A stretch of DNA of 39,612 nucleotides from Candidatus Sulfopaludibacter sp. GTDB lineage: Bacteria; Acidobacteriota; Terriglobia; Bryobacterales; Bryobacteraceae. Below, piece by piece: positions 28,408 through 36,386 of this stretch (position 1 is its first letter; each line of letters opens with the position of its first letter). Position numbers and translations under genes: made by a program. The stretch is from assembly GCA_031292755.1 (NCBI GenBank), contig JARLGM010000044.1:1-39612 (forward strand), written 5' to 3'. The notes below the pieces were generated by a model. That model had not been told where the DNA came from. It made no database searches and worked only from the letters and a program-made list of their open reading frames with translations.

Positions 28408-29211
28408 ATGTTCAAGATGTGCGCGCTTTTGGGCGCGATGCTTGCGGCCACCTCGCTGTGGGCCGCCGACAACCAACTCACCCCGGCGGAGAAAAAAGCC
28501 GGCTGGATCCTGTTATTCGACGGCAAGACCTTCGACCACTGGGTCGACCCCACGAAAAAGACCCCGCCCGGCGATTCCTTCGTCATCGAGGACGGATGCC
28601 TGAAAGCCACTTCGCGCCCGAAGATCACCGAGGACCTTTTCAGCGCGGACACCTACGCCGATTTCGAATTGGTGTGGGACTGGAAGATATCGCCCAGGGG
28701 CAACAGCGGCCTGAAATACCGCATTCAGGACCACGTCTTTCTGCCCGACCGGCACCTTCCCCGTTTTGAGGACAACGTGAACGCCGCGCTCCAGCAACGC
28801 CGCACCGATCGGCCGGCCAAGGACCAGGACTACGTGATCGGCTTCGAATATCAGATGACCGATAACGCCGCCAACTCCGACGCCATACACAACGGCAAGC
28901 TCCACCAGACGGCCGCGCTCTACGATATCTTTCCCGCGTCGAAAGACGTTACCCTGCCGGTGGGGGAATTCAATCACTCGCGCCTGGTGGTGCGCGGCGA
29001 TCATGTGGAGCACTGGCTCAACGGGGAAAAAGTGGTAGACGGCAGCCTGAAAGCGCCGGAAGTGGCGGCCAGCATGGCTAAACGATGGGGCGAAGGGTCG
29101 CCGGTCTACGAATTACTGGTGAAGCAGCCCGTGAAACAGTGCCACATTTCGCTCCAGAACCACGACGATGTGGCGTGGTTTAAAAACATTAAGATTCTGG
29201 TTCTGAAGTAG
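28408..29211 (+). CDS. Exported DUF1080 (3-keto-disaccharide hydrolase domain) protein
   Basis: This 267-residue protein has a signal peptide (CALLGAMLAATSLWAAD). The family core is clear: GWILLFDGKTFDHWVDP, FVIEDGCLKATSR, LVWDWKISPRGNSGLKYRI, and the C-terminal HISLQNHDDVAWFKNIKI. The concanavalin-like fold has been linked to hydrolysis of 3-keto-glycosides. It overlaps the convergent membrane-protein gene by 23 bases at its 3' end, and its start is 14 bases from the divergent MBL-fold gene. Confidence 0.9.
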   Translation: MFKMCALLGAMLAATSLWAADNQLTPAEKKAGWILLFDGKTFDHWVDPTKKTPPGDSFVIEDGCLKATSRPKITEDLFSADTYADFELVWDWKISPRGNSGLKYRIQDHVFLPDRHLPRFEDNVNAALQQRRTDRPAKDQDYVIGFEYQMTDNAANSDAIHNGKLHQTAALYDIFPASKDVTLPVGEFNHSRLVVRGDHVEHWLNGEKVVDGSLKAPEVAASMAKRWGEGSPVYELLVKQPVKQCHISLQNHDDVAWFKNIKILVLK

Positions 29212-30877
29212 CGCAGGCTTCCGGCCCGCGCAATAGCTTCGGCAGCGCGATCAGTGCCGCGCCATAGACCAACAACGAAATCACGCTGGCCGCTTTCTGT
29301 TCCTGGTGCATATCTTCGGCCACCAGCCGGTATGCCGCCAGCAGCATCAGCGGATAGATCAATCGCGAAAAGGCCGGATTTTGCCAGCGCGTCCCTCCCC
29401 ACGCCGCGAGCAGCGCGCCGATTGCCAGCACACTGGTGCGCACGGTGGCGCAATACGCATGAGTCGCTCCCGCGCCGAAGTAGCCGTGATACGCGCCGGT
29501 AAGCGCGGTGGCGGCCAGTCCCGCCGCAAGCCACACCAGCGCCCCGGCCAGCGCCAGGCGCAGGAGCGCCACCTTCGGACCGTCCTGACGGCACGCCACC
29601 AATCCCGCCGCGCACACCCCAATTCCCAGGACGGTCATCCACACGCGCTCCGGCTGCGTGGCCGTTCCGAGCAGCATTCTTCCCGCCTGTGCCGGCGCAC
29701 CCGACCCGAGCAGCCCCAACAATAAGTAGATGCCGCCGTGGACTTGCAGCGTGAATCGCCCATAGAAGCTTCCCAGGCCCAGGCACGTCAGCGCCAGCGC
29801 CGACCACACCAGCGACGCGGCATCGCCCGAAAGCAGGATCCGCGCTCCCGCCAGCGCCAGCAGAATGCCGAAGGTCGAGTAGGCATAGAAATTGCGGCTG
29901 GGAGCACCGCCGCGGTCCAGCCGTGCGAAGGAAACCACGTAGCACGCCGCCGCGCACCCGAGCGCCATTCCGCCCACCAGCGGCGCCAGCCGCGGATCTT
30001 CGGCCGAAAGCCGCAGGCATCCGCCCACCGTGATGGCCATCGCTACCGCGCATTGCGCGGTTTCGAACCACGTGAAAGGGAAGCCGCGCAATAGCGTGCG
30101 AATGATCGTGCTGCATAGATAAATCGCCAGCAGCGCAACCAGCGCCAGCAGCAGGCTCGCGTGCGGGATGGGCGCATAGTCCGGCGGCAGGCCATACTCG
30201 CGCGTCACCAGCCAGGTGGCCAGCAGGACCGAAAGATCGGCGGCGCACGCGGCCAGCCACCGTTCGCTCAGCCAGTGATCCAGGCAGGCCGATGCTTCCA
30301 CCGCCGCGGCAATGGCTAGCAGCACGAACGTAAAAGGCAGCACATCGTAGCTGGCAATCAGGAGAGCCGCCGACGTGCCCAGGCCCGCCAGCGTGGCGAC
30401 GGTAGCCAGAATGAGGATGTTCTTGCGCCAGGATGCCGCCAGACCGAATACCGTGAAGAACAGCAGAATCCCGCCGGCGGTCCAGGTGCTGATGGCGTGA
30501 AAGCGCAGGGTCGCTTCCCATAGCAGGGGACAAAGCACCAGCACGCTGGTAAGGCTGTACAGCGCCGTTTCCACGCGCCGGGCGGCCGGTGTGCGCGCTG
30601 CCGCGATCATCCAGCAGATGGCATACAGCAAGCCCGCGGCAATACCTGCCCGGTGGGGCAATGCGCCGCTTTCGGTCAGGGCTCGCAGCAGATAGGCGCC
30701 CGCCAGCCCTAGCATGGCCCTGCCGAATGCCGCCACCGGCAGCGGCGCACGAATGCGCGGCACTGCGGCTGGTTGCGCAGCGGGCGCACGGGCGACTCCC
30801 GTCACCTGCTCCAGCCGTGCCACGCGGGCAGCCAGCTCCCGCACTTCGGCTTGCAGCGCTTCCCACTCCGGTTGCAT
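29189..30877 (-). CDS. Large polytopic membrane protein, DUF2339-like
   Basis: This 562-residue protein has a short N-terminal coiled coil (EALQAEVRELAARVARLEQV) and then at least 12 hydrophobic helices to the C-terminus (for example LLLALVALLAIYLCSTI, LGIGVCAAGLVACR and SVISLLVYGAALIALP). The coiled coil followed by many helices resembles DUF2339, whose function is unknown. The ribosome site AGGAGG lies 4 bases before the ATG but is partly caught in a hairpin (see separate entry). It comes after the cytochrome operon on the same strand, across a palindromic repeat, so cotranscription is doubtful. Confidence 0.72.
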   Translation of the reverse strand: MQPEWEALQAEVRELAARVARLEQVTGVARAPAAQPAAVPRIRAPLPVAAFGRAMLGLAGAYLLRALTESGALPHRAGIAAGLLYAICWMIAAARTPAARRVETALYSLTSVLVLCPLLWEATLRFHAISTWTAGGILLFFTVFGLAASWRKNILILATVATLAGLGTSAALLIASYDVLPFTFVLLAIAAAVEASACLDHWLSERWLAACAADLSVLLATWLVTREYGLPPDYAPIPHASLLLALVALLAIYLCSTIIRTLLRGFPFTWFETAQCAVAMAITVGGCLRLSAEDPRLAPLVGGMALGCAAACYVVSFARLDRGGAPSRNFYAYSTFGILLALAGARILLSGDAASLVWSALALTCLGLGSFYGRFTLQVHGGIYLLLGLLGSGAPAQAGRMLLGTATQPERVWMTVLGIGVCAAGLVACRQDGPKVALLRLALAGALVWLAAGLAATALTGAYHGYFGAGATHAYCATVRTSVLAIGALLAAWGGTRWQNPAFSRLIYPLMLLAAYRLVAEDMHQEQKAASVISLLVYGAALIALPKLLRGPEACATSEPES

Positions 30878-30887
30878 CGCAACCTCC
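30870..30887 (-). promoter_or_regulatory. Start-codon hairpin with ribosome site
   Basis: On the mRNA, AGGAGG (30887-30882) is followed by a perfect 6-bp stem, GGTTGC paired with GCAACC (30884-30879 with 30875-30870) and a three-base loop. The start ATG (30877-30875) spans the loop and 3' arm. Folding would hide both the ribosome site's end and the start codon, and would open only with translation or a factor. Confidence 0.45.
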
Positions 30888-30892
30888 TAAAA

Positions 30893-30998
30893 GCCGCGGG
30901 GACTTTAAACGCCGCGGGGACTGACCGGCCTGTCCCAAGGCGCCGTCGTTGCGCCGTGTGGACAGCCCGGTCTGTCCCCGCATCCTTATTGCCTGTCC
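30893..30998. repeat. REP-like palindromic repeat cluster
   Basis: GCCGCGGGGACT occurs twice in direct orientation (30893-30904, 30911-30922). The second copy begins the left arm 30914-30928, whose reverse complement recurs at 30967-30981 with one mismatch (14 of 15). Smaller inverted pieces (CCTGTCCC, GGCGCC) sit inside. Such GGGGACAG/CTGTCCCC palindromes are typical of REP-like elements scattered in intergenic DNA and moved by RayT-type tyrosine transposases. No such transposase is in the window. Confidence 0.65.
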
Positions 30999-31003
30999 CG
31001 CTT

Positions 31004-32185
31004 CTAGTCCCCAGCCGGCGCGGACACGTGCTCCGGTTCTTGCCACGGAGGCAGCAGGTACACCAGTACAAAAAAGATCGCGAAAGGCAGAAGCATCAGG
31101 GCGATCGCCGGCAACAGTCCTTCGCGGGTGGCGAACGCCATCTTGTACGTGGTGTATCCCAGGAAGCTCTTGGAAAAGAGCTGGCCCCCAATCACCACGT
31201 TCCAGCGCATGGCGAAGATCCCAATCATAGTCAGACTGCACGCCGTCACATACATCGCACGGCGCGCCTTTTCGGTAAATCTCCACAACTGGTTGGCCGC
31301 CAGCAGGCAGAGCGGCACCAGCGTTCCCAGGAAAATCTGCAGGACCACCTGCGAGAAGAACAGGCGCGTATGCACCATGAAATCCAGACTGCGGAAGCTT
31401 TCGTCGGATTCATACGTGCGGTGCACCAGGTCCAGCATTTCCAGGGTGAAATCGATGCAGAAGGTGTAGAACAGATACTTGGCGATGGTATCCACGCAGC
31501 GCATATCGACCGCCATTTTCTTCACCTTCATCGATGCTACGTACAGCAGCAGCACCGCCGCGATCCCGGAGACCATGGCGGAAAACAGGAAGACAATCGG
31601 CATCAGCGGAGTGGACCACCACGGATTGGCCTTGATGGATCCGAAAATGAAGCCCACATACCCGTGCAGCATGAATGCCGACGGGATCCCGATTACGGTG
31701 ACGATGTAACCCACCTTGTCATCCAACCTGCGCGCCTCCGGACTCACGTTCATCGAGCCCAGCGTGAGCGCGCGGTAAATCACTCTGCGCAGTCCCTTGG
31801 TAGTTTGCGCCAGGTAGACGATTTCGGCGCGGAACTCCAGCCAGATCTCCAGTAACAGAACTACGGTCAGATACCACAGGTACACAAAGCCGAACATAGC
31901 CATCGCCGAAGCGGTGTGTGGCGTGAGATACATCTCGAACGACCGCTCCGGATGGCCCAGGTGCAATTGCAAAGGCAGCGGCGCCACCAGCAGAAACGAC
32001 AGGGCGGTGAGCAGGGCCAGCCGGTAAGTGGGCCGGACCGCATCCACTTTGAACACCCGCTCCAACGAAGCCAGAATGAATGCGCCCGCCACCAGCCCCG
32101 TGATGTACGGATACAGCACAATTAACAGGCTCCACTGCAACTCCACTTCGTTGGGATACATGAATCCATCGACGCCGGGAATCAT
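31004..32185 (-). CDS. NrfD/PsrC-type quinone-interacting membrane subunit
   Basis: This 393-residue protein has about nine to ten hydrophobic helices, with VLYPYITGLVAGAFILASL near the start. This is the layout of NrfD/PsrC membrane subunits, which take or give electrons at the quinone pool for a ferredoxin-type partner. No heme-ligand pattern of the NarI type is seen, as expected for NrfD. Ribosome site GGAG lies about 7 bases before the ATG. The gene starts 10 bases after the ferredoxin gene and ends the operon. Confidence 0.88.
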   Translation of the reverse strand: MIPGVDGFMYPNEVELQWSLLIVLYPYITGLVAGAFILASLERVFKVDAVRPTYRLALLTALSFLLVAPLPLQLHLGHPERSFEMYLTPHTASAMAMFGFVYLWYLTVVLLLEIWLEFRAEIVYLAQTTKGLRRVIYRALTLGSMNVSPEARRLDDKVGYIVTVIGIPSAFMLHGYVGFIFGSIKANPWWSTPLMPIVFLFSAMVSGIAAVLLLYVASMKVKKMAVDMRCVDTIAKYLFYTFCIDFTLEMLDLVHRTYESDESFRSLDFMVHTRLFFSQVVLQIFLGTLVPLCLLAANQLWRFTEKARRAMYVTACSLTMIGIFAMRWNVVIGGQLFSKSFLGYTTYKMAFATREGLLPAIALMLLPFAIFFVLVYLLPPWQEPEHVSAPAGD

Positions 32186-32195
32186 TGCTCTCTCC

Positions 32196-32936
32196 TTACC
32201 TCACCGAACCATCGAGGTTCTTGTAATAGACTTTGGCATTGGTAGCCATGTAGGGCTTCAACACCTGCACCATGTTGTGGCGCAGAAATTCGTGCACCGG
32301 GTCCTTGGGATCCTTGAAGTCCACCAGTTGGCGCGCCTGCGTGGGGCAGTTCTCGCAGCAAGCCGTAGTCAACCCCTGGGTAATGCGGTGATAGCACAGC
32401 GTGCACTTATCCACCGTGTTGGTTTCCGGGTGCAGATACCGGCATCCGTAAGGGCACGCCTGCACGCAATACCGGCAGCCCAGGCAATAATCGGGATCCA
32501 CCAGCACCACTCCGTCTGGGCTGATGAACGTGGCCCCCACCGGGCAAACCTGCGTGCAAGGTGAATCCGCGCAGTGATTGCAAAGCTTGGGCACGAAGAA
32601 GCTCTTGATATTTTCGTCGGTCAGCGGAGGGAAGCCCTCCATGGCGCCGTCGGGCGATTCCACTTTGGGCTGCTTGCCCTCCGCCACCTGGTAGCGCTCC
32701 ACCCAGGTGCGGAAGTAACCGCCCGGCACCTTGTTCTCTTTGGAACAGGCGCGCACGCAGTTGCCGCAGCCGATGCACTTATCGATGTCGATAATCATGC
32801 CCCACCAGTGGTCCGCCATTTTGTAGGCGTCGGGAGCCGGTTCGGCGCCCACAATCTGCTCCAGGGTGGCTCCCACCGAAGCCAGCACCAGCAGTTTGCC
32901 GCCGATTGTGAAGAGGTCTCTACGGGTCATCTCCAT
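32196..32936 (-). CDS. Tat-exported four-cluster ferredoxin-type electron transfer subunit
   Basis: This 246-residue protein has a twin-arginine leader (MTRRDLFTIGGKLLVLASVG) and four Cys groups: CIGCGNCVRAC, CNHCADSPCTQVCP, CLGCRYCVQACP with the following YGC, and CTLCYHRI with CCENCP. This is the DmsB/HybA/PsrB-type layout with four 4Fe-4S clusters. It normally links an NrfD subunit to a catalytic molybdoenzyme or to hemes. The ribosome site AGGAGA is 6-7 bases before ATG 32936; a Met two codons later is possible. Neighbours are a tetraheme cytochrome c (10 bases upstream) and the NrfD subunit. Confidence 0.93.
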   Translation of the reverse strand: MEMTRRDLFTIGGKLLVLASVGATLEQIVGAEPAPDAYKMADHWWGMIIDIDKCIGCGNCVRACSKENKVPGGYFRTWVERYQVAEGKQPKVESPDGAMEGFPPLTDENIKSFFVPKLCNHCADSPCTQVCPVGATFISPDGVVLVDPDYCLGCRYCVQACPYGCRYLHPETNTVDKCTLCYHRITQGLTTACCENCPTQARQLVDFKDPKDPVHEFLRHNMVQVLKPYMATNAKVYYKNLDGSVR

Positions 32937-32946
32937 GGCATCTCTC

Positions 32947-33396
32947 CTATAGGTGCGGATTGTGCGGCTGATGGCAGCCGTTGCACAACACGCCTCCGGA
33001 ATGCTCCGCGGTCACCACCTGCGGGAAGCCTTTGGGCTTGGCGGCGTCTTTTTCGTGGCAGCGGCGGCAGAGATTGGCTACGTCGGGAAGCACCGGCTTG
33101 TGCGCCGCCGGGTCGTTGGCATGATCCGCCAGAGGTCCGTGGCACGCTTCGCAGGCTACGTGCGCATGTTTGCCCGCGGCGCGCGCCTTGCCTTGGTCGT
33201 CATGACACATCAGGCACATGTCCTGGCCGGCGAAAGAGATCGGTTTCGATCGAATTAATGCCAGCGCCTGCGGCCGGTAATGCCCGTACTTGCCGAATCC
33301 CTTTGGCACCACGGCCGCCCGGATGGCCAGAAAGATACCAAGGCCGAGAAGAAGAACCACTGCGGGGCGTATGAGATGGCCCGAGTCCCTGAACAA
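32947..33396 (-). CDS. Membrane-anchored tetraheme cytochrome c
   Basis: This 149-residue protein has four CxxCH heme sites: C61-H65 (CLMCH), C82-H86 (CEACH), C110-H114 (CRRCH) and C138-H142 (CNGCH). One N-terminal helix (VVLLLGLGIFLAIRAAV) acts as an uncleaved anchor. Extra His residues (HAHV, HANDPAAH, EHSGG) could be the distal ligands. The start is a TTG at 33396-33394, chosen because GGAGG (33406-33402) lies 5 bases before it; no ATG competes. It is the first gene of the cytochrome-ferredoxin-NrfD operon and would carry electrons at the outer face of the membrane. Confidence 0.92.
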   Translation of the reverse strand: MFRDSGHLIRPAVVLLLGLGIFLAIRAAVVPKGFGKYGHYRPQALALIRSKPISFAGQDMCLMCHDDQGKARAAGKHAHVACEACHGPLADHANDPAAHKPVLPDVANLCRRCHEKDAAKPKGFPQVVTAEHSGGVLCNGCHQPHNPHL

Positions 33397-33433
33397 ACAA
33401 ACCTCCTTTTCCTGTCGGCGCTACCATTGCAAG

Positions 33434-33546
33434 ATTAAGACCAAAGGCCCGTAATACCTTAATTGGAGTCTTTTGGTCCGTTGTGTGGATATTTCCTACG
33501 GGCTGTTGTCGATCAGGATGCGCAATTTCCCCCACTTGGGGGGAAA
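33434..33546. promoter_or_regulatory. Divergent control region of the cytochrome operon and DUF983 gene
   Basis: Three inverted repeats lie between the two divergent starts: ATTAAG (33434-33439) with CTTAAT (33458-33463); GACCAAA (33439-33445) with TTTGGTC (33472-33478); and TTTCCCCCA (33526-33534) with TGGGGGGAAA (33537-33546), one extra G. The last is close to the DUF983 start. Each is long enough to be an operator for a dimeric regulator, but none matches a motif I can name. Confidence 0.45.
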
Positions 33547-33575
33547 AACACGGAAATCGGCGCTATGCTCGAAAC

Positions 33576-33932
33576 GTGGTGAGTGTTTGGACCGCAATCC
33601 GTCATCAGTCCTGCCCGCGTTGCCGGGAGGGCCCGTTATTTCGTACCTCGCTCTGGCGCGGCTTCCTCAATATGTACGAACAGTGCCCTCACTGCGGCCA
33701 CACGTACGAACGCGAACCGGGCTATTTCCTCGGCGCGCTGTATGTCAGTTATCTTCTCTCCATCCCGCCCGGCCTGGTCCTGGTATTGGGCATCTGGCAC
33801 TTCACGCGATGGCCGTTCGACTGGTCCGTGGGCGCGGCGTTCCTGGCCTACCTGCCGCTGGTGCCGCTGGTCACGCGCTGGGCTCGCGTTCTGTGGATGC
33901 ATCTGGACTGGCACTTCGACCCGGGGGCGTAA
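33576..33932 (+). CDS. DUF983 zinc-ribbon membrane protein
   Basis: This 118-residue protein has two CPxC-type knuckles, SCPRCREG and QCPHCGHTYEREPGYF, followed by two helices (GALYVSYLLSIPPGLVLVLG, AAFLAYLPLVPLVT). This is the DUF983 pattern, whose genes in other bacteria often sit beside cytochrome c oxidase assembly genes. Start is one of two adjacent GTG codons (33576 or 33579). A TATGCT box at 33564-33569 is 6 bases before it, so the mRNA may be leaderless. The gene ends 3 bases before the convergent regulator gene. Confidence 0.8.
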   Translation: MVSVWTAIRHQSCPRCREGPLFRTSLWRGFLNMYEQCPHCGHTYEREPGYFLGALYVSYLLSIPPGLVLVLGIWHFTRWPFDWSVGAAFLAYLPLVPLVTRWARVLWMHLDWHFDPGA

Positions 33933-33935
33933 CGG

Positions 33936-36212
33936 CTAGTTCGAACCCAAAGGCAGGCGTCGCCGCAGTTCGTCGAAGAAGTTCAGCAGGATGGTTGCGT
34001 GGAGAGTATTGGGCTCCTCGCTCCTGGATTCGGGTGGAGCGAGCACGATAAAGCGCCGGCCGTCCGGTGCGATGTCCAGATTCCAAAGGGCGTTGTAAGC
34101 TGGCCGGAACAGCGGTGCCGGCGACCACGGCCGGGGTTTCTCCGGGGTGAAGGCGTGCTCATCGGCCGTGTATCGGGCGACCATGATGCGGTTGCCGGAA
34201 TTTACGTAGAACAGTTCCCGGCGATTGCGCGACCATACGGGGAACTTTGCCCCGCTTTCCGATTCCGATACCTGCCACCTGGCCGAGGAAGGCGCAGACG
34301 GAAACGGGCGCACCGAAACCTGGCCTCCGATTCCGGCGCCGTTGGTAGCTACGTACGCGATCCAACGGCCGTCGGGTGAAAAGGCCGGGTCTACCTGGCT
34401 GAGGGATTCGCTCGCGAATGGCTCGGGCTTCCCCGGTTTGGGATGGTCCGAATCGGCCAAATCCAGCGGGAGCGTCCAGATCTCATGCCCCTTCTCCTTG
34501 CCCGTCCGAACAAAAGCTATGGTGCGTCCGGCAGGCGAAATCGACGACACTTCAAGGGGAGTTCTCTCGCCGAACAACTTCTCAGGCTGGCTGGAACCAT
34601 CGCCGCGGACCCACCAGATACCGAATTCACCGTCGCTTGCGGGAACATCGGAACAGTAAACAATGTGCTGCCCGTCGGGCATCCAGACCGGTTGCCGGTT
34701 CAGAGCGGCATCGAAGGTCAGCCTGGTTACCGCGCCGCGTAGCAGGTCGTGAACATAGAGGTCTCCCGCGACCGCCAACGCCAGCCGGTTGCCGTCCGGG
34801 GAAAGGCGAGGAGTCTCCGCCTGGCGCGATACTCCGCTGGATGGGCTTACAACCTGCTGTGACTTTCCGGTGCTATCCAGCCAGGCAACGGGGGCGACTC
34901 CGGTTCGCCTCGCCGCGCTCCCGTACAGCAGAATCCCGGTCTGGGAAAAAGAGATCCGGTCAGAATCGGCTTCCAGCAAGTGCACCGGCGCGCCATGTGT
35001 CTCCAGGCGACCGGGGTCGAACCGTACGCCATAGAGCATTCCCTGGCGGAAAAAGACGAGGTAGCCGCCAGGCAGATAGCGCCCAAAGTAACCTCCGTGC
35101 CGAACTATCTTGACCCGTCCCGACCTGAGCGAAAGAACTTCGATGTTGGCGATATCGAGAGCGGGGCCGGAAGCCGCGACGGCGCCGGTGAACAAAACGT
35201 TCTCACCGCCGGGCAGAACCTGCGGCCAACGCCAGGTGCGCTCGCCGTGCTGCTCCGGCTTGCCGATGATCTCCGGTTCCCCGCCGCTGGCAGGCACGCG
35301 GAACAGATGGTCGGCATCCAGACTGCCAATGATCGTGCCATCCTCTCCCCAGGAGGCGCCACGCTCCAGGCTGGCCGCATCGCACAACGAAACCACCGCG
35401 CCGCCCTGGAGAGGAATCTTCTTCAACTTCCGGCCGGCGAAGAAACCGATCCACTGGCCATCCGGAGAAAAGAAGGGATCGGCCGCTCCTTCGGTGCCGG
35501 CGAGGAACGTGACTGTGGACTGATCAAGGCGGCGCACCGCCAGTTGCTCCCTGCCATCCGTCCCCTTCGCAGGGAAAACTAAGCGCGCTCCGTCCGGCGA
35601 GATGACTGGATTGAAGAATTCACCATTGTCGGCTCGTCCCCGGATTGCATCGGGACCCAGGTCAATGCTGAAGCGCATCATGGACCTGTCCGCCGGCCGC
35701 GTGGCATGCCATAGCAGCGCCGCCGAGATTGCTACCACTACCGACGCAAGACCGGCGATGACCCACGGAAGCCGGGACGGGAGCTTCGGCCGGAAGCCGT
35801 GGATTGCCCCACGCGCGCCAGGCTCCGCGGCGAGCGCTTGCTGCGTCTCCGGAGTTGGTGCGGGTGGGTGGCCGTCGGGGGTACCGGCGTCTACCGGAGC
35901 GATGAACCGGTAGCCGCGCTTCGGTAACGTTTCGATGAAACGGGGGCTTTCCGCCGAATCACCCAAGGCGTCGCGCAGGTGATTGACGGCTTTGTTCAGA
36001 CCGCGATCGAAATCGACAAACGTGTCAGCCGGCCAAAGCTGTTTTTGCAGTTCCTCGCGAGATACTATTTCGCCCGGGTGTGCCAGCAGGAGCAGCAGGA
36101 TTTGGAAAGGCTGGTCCCGGAGTTTGATCCTCAGACCCTGTTTGCGCAGTTCGCCCGTGTGCACATCGACTTCGAACAGCCCAAAGCGGATCGGGCGGCC
36201 AATCCCGGTCAT
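33936..36212 (-). CDS. Membrane-bound winged-helix regulator with PD40 propeller
   Basis: This 758-residue protein has an OmpR/ToxR-type winged helix at 8-105 (LFEVDVHTGELRKQGLRIKL, then FDRGLNKAVNHLRDALG and PKRGYRFIA), one membrane helix at about 150-168 (WVIAGLASVVVAISAALLW), and a periplasmic region of repeated propeller blades (FSPDGRWI, SPDGNRLALAV, PDGQHIVYCSD, SPAGRTIAF) of the TolB/PD40 kind. CadC-like proteins of this layout sense something outside and bind DNA inside. The start was set at ATG 36212 because AGGAG lies 5 bases before it; an ATG 12 codons earlier lies inside the -10 region. It is divergent from the cupredoxin operon. Confidence 0.9.
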   Translation of the reverse strand: MTGIGRPIRFGLFEVDVHTGELRKQGLRIKLRDQPFQILLLLLAHPGEIVSREELQKQLWPADTFVDFDRGLNKAVNHLRDALGDSAESPRFIETLPKRGYRFIAPVDAGTPDGHPPAPTPETQQALAAEPGARGAIHGFRPKLPSRLPWVIAGLASVVVAISAALLWHATRPADRSMMRFSIDLGPDAIRGRADNGEFFNPVISPDGARLVFPAKGTDGREQLAVRRLDQSTVTFLAGTEGAADPFFSPDGQWIGFFAGRKLKKIPLQGGAVVSLCDAASLERGASWGEDGTIIGSLDADHLFRVPASGGEPEIIGKPEQHGERTWRWPQVLPGGENVLFTGAVAASGPALDIANIEVLSLRSGRVKIVRHGGYFGRYLPGGYLVFFRQGMLYGVRFDPGRLETHGAPVHLLEADSDRISFSQTGILLYGSAARRTGVAPVAWLDSTGKSQQVVSPSSGVSRQAETPRLSPDGNRLALAVAGDLYVHDLLRGAVTRLTFDAALNRQPVWMPDGQHIVYCSDVPASDGEFGIWWVRGDGSSQPEKLFGERTPLEVSSISPAGRTIAFVRTGKEKGHEIWTLPLDLADSDHPKPGKPEPFASESLSQVDPAFSPDGRWIAYVATNGAGIGGQVSVRPFPSAPSSARWQVSESESGAKFPVWSRNRRELFYVNSGNRIMVARYTADEHAFTPEKPRPWSPAPLFRPAYNALWNLDIAPDGRRFIVLAPPESRSEEPNTLHATILLNFFDELRRRLPLGSN

Positions 36213-36231
36213 ACTCACTCCTGGTAGGTCG

Positions 36232-36260
36232 AGTATACTCGCTTTCACACGTCACGGTAA
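36232..36260 (-). promoter_or_regulatory. Promoter of the winged-helix regulator gene
   Basis: On the minus strand TTACCG (36260-36255) and TATACT (36237-36232) are 17 bases apart. The -10 box lies inside the perfect 10-base palindrome GAGTATACTC (36231-36240), which could also be an autoregulatory site. Confidence 0.5.
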
Positions 36261-36269
36261 GGCTTTGGT

Positions 36270-36303
36270 TTCCCGCCGCTTAAGCGGGAACATCGCGGGA
36301 ACA
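36270..36303 (+). promoter_or_regulatory. Repeat-type operator between regulator and cupredoxin operon
   Basis: GCGGGAACA stands twice in the same direction (36284-36292 and 36295-36303), exactly 11 bases apart, so both would be on one face of the helix. The inverted form TTCCCGC precedes them at 36270-36276, with the palindrome CGCTTAAGCG between. Tandem half-sites one turn apart are how OmpR-fold proteins usually bind. The adjacent divergent gene encodes such a protein. A TTGACC -35-like box is at 36324-36329, without a good -10. Confidence 0.6.
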
Positions 36304-36386
36304 CAAAAGGCACAGCCCCTGGATTGACCTTCCGTCCCAGCAATGCCAATCTGGCTCAAAGTTTTCCGCCACAAGGAGGGATGACG

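Noticed and set aside
29106..31286. 726-codon minus-strand open frame in another frame of the membrane-protein gene
   Set aside because: It runs through the REP-like cluster and into the NrfD gene; composition is shadow-like.
33496..33537. Minus-strand KLRILIDN-like reading resembling the start of a response regulator
   Set aside because: Only a dozen codons before a stop; too short to separate from chance.
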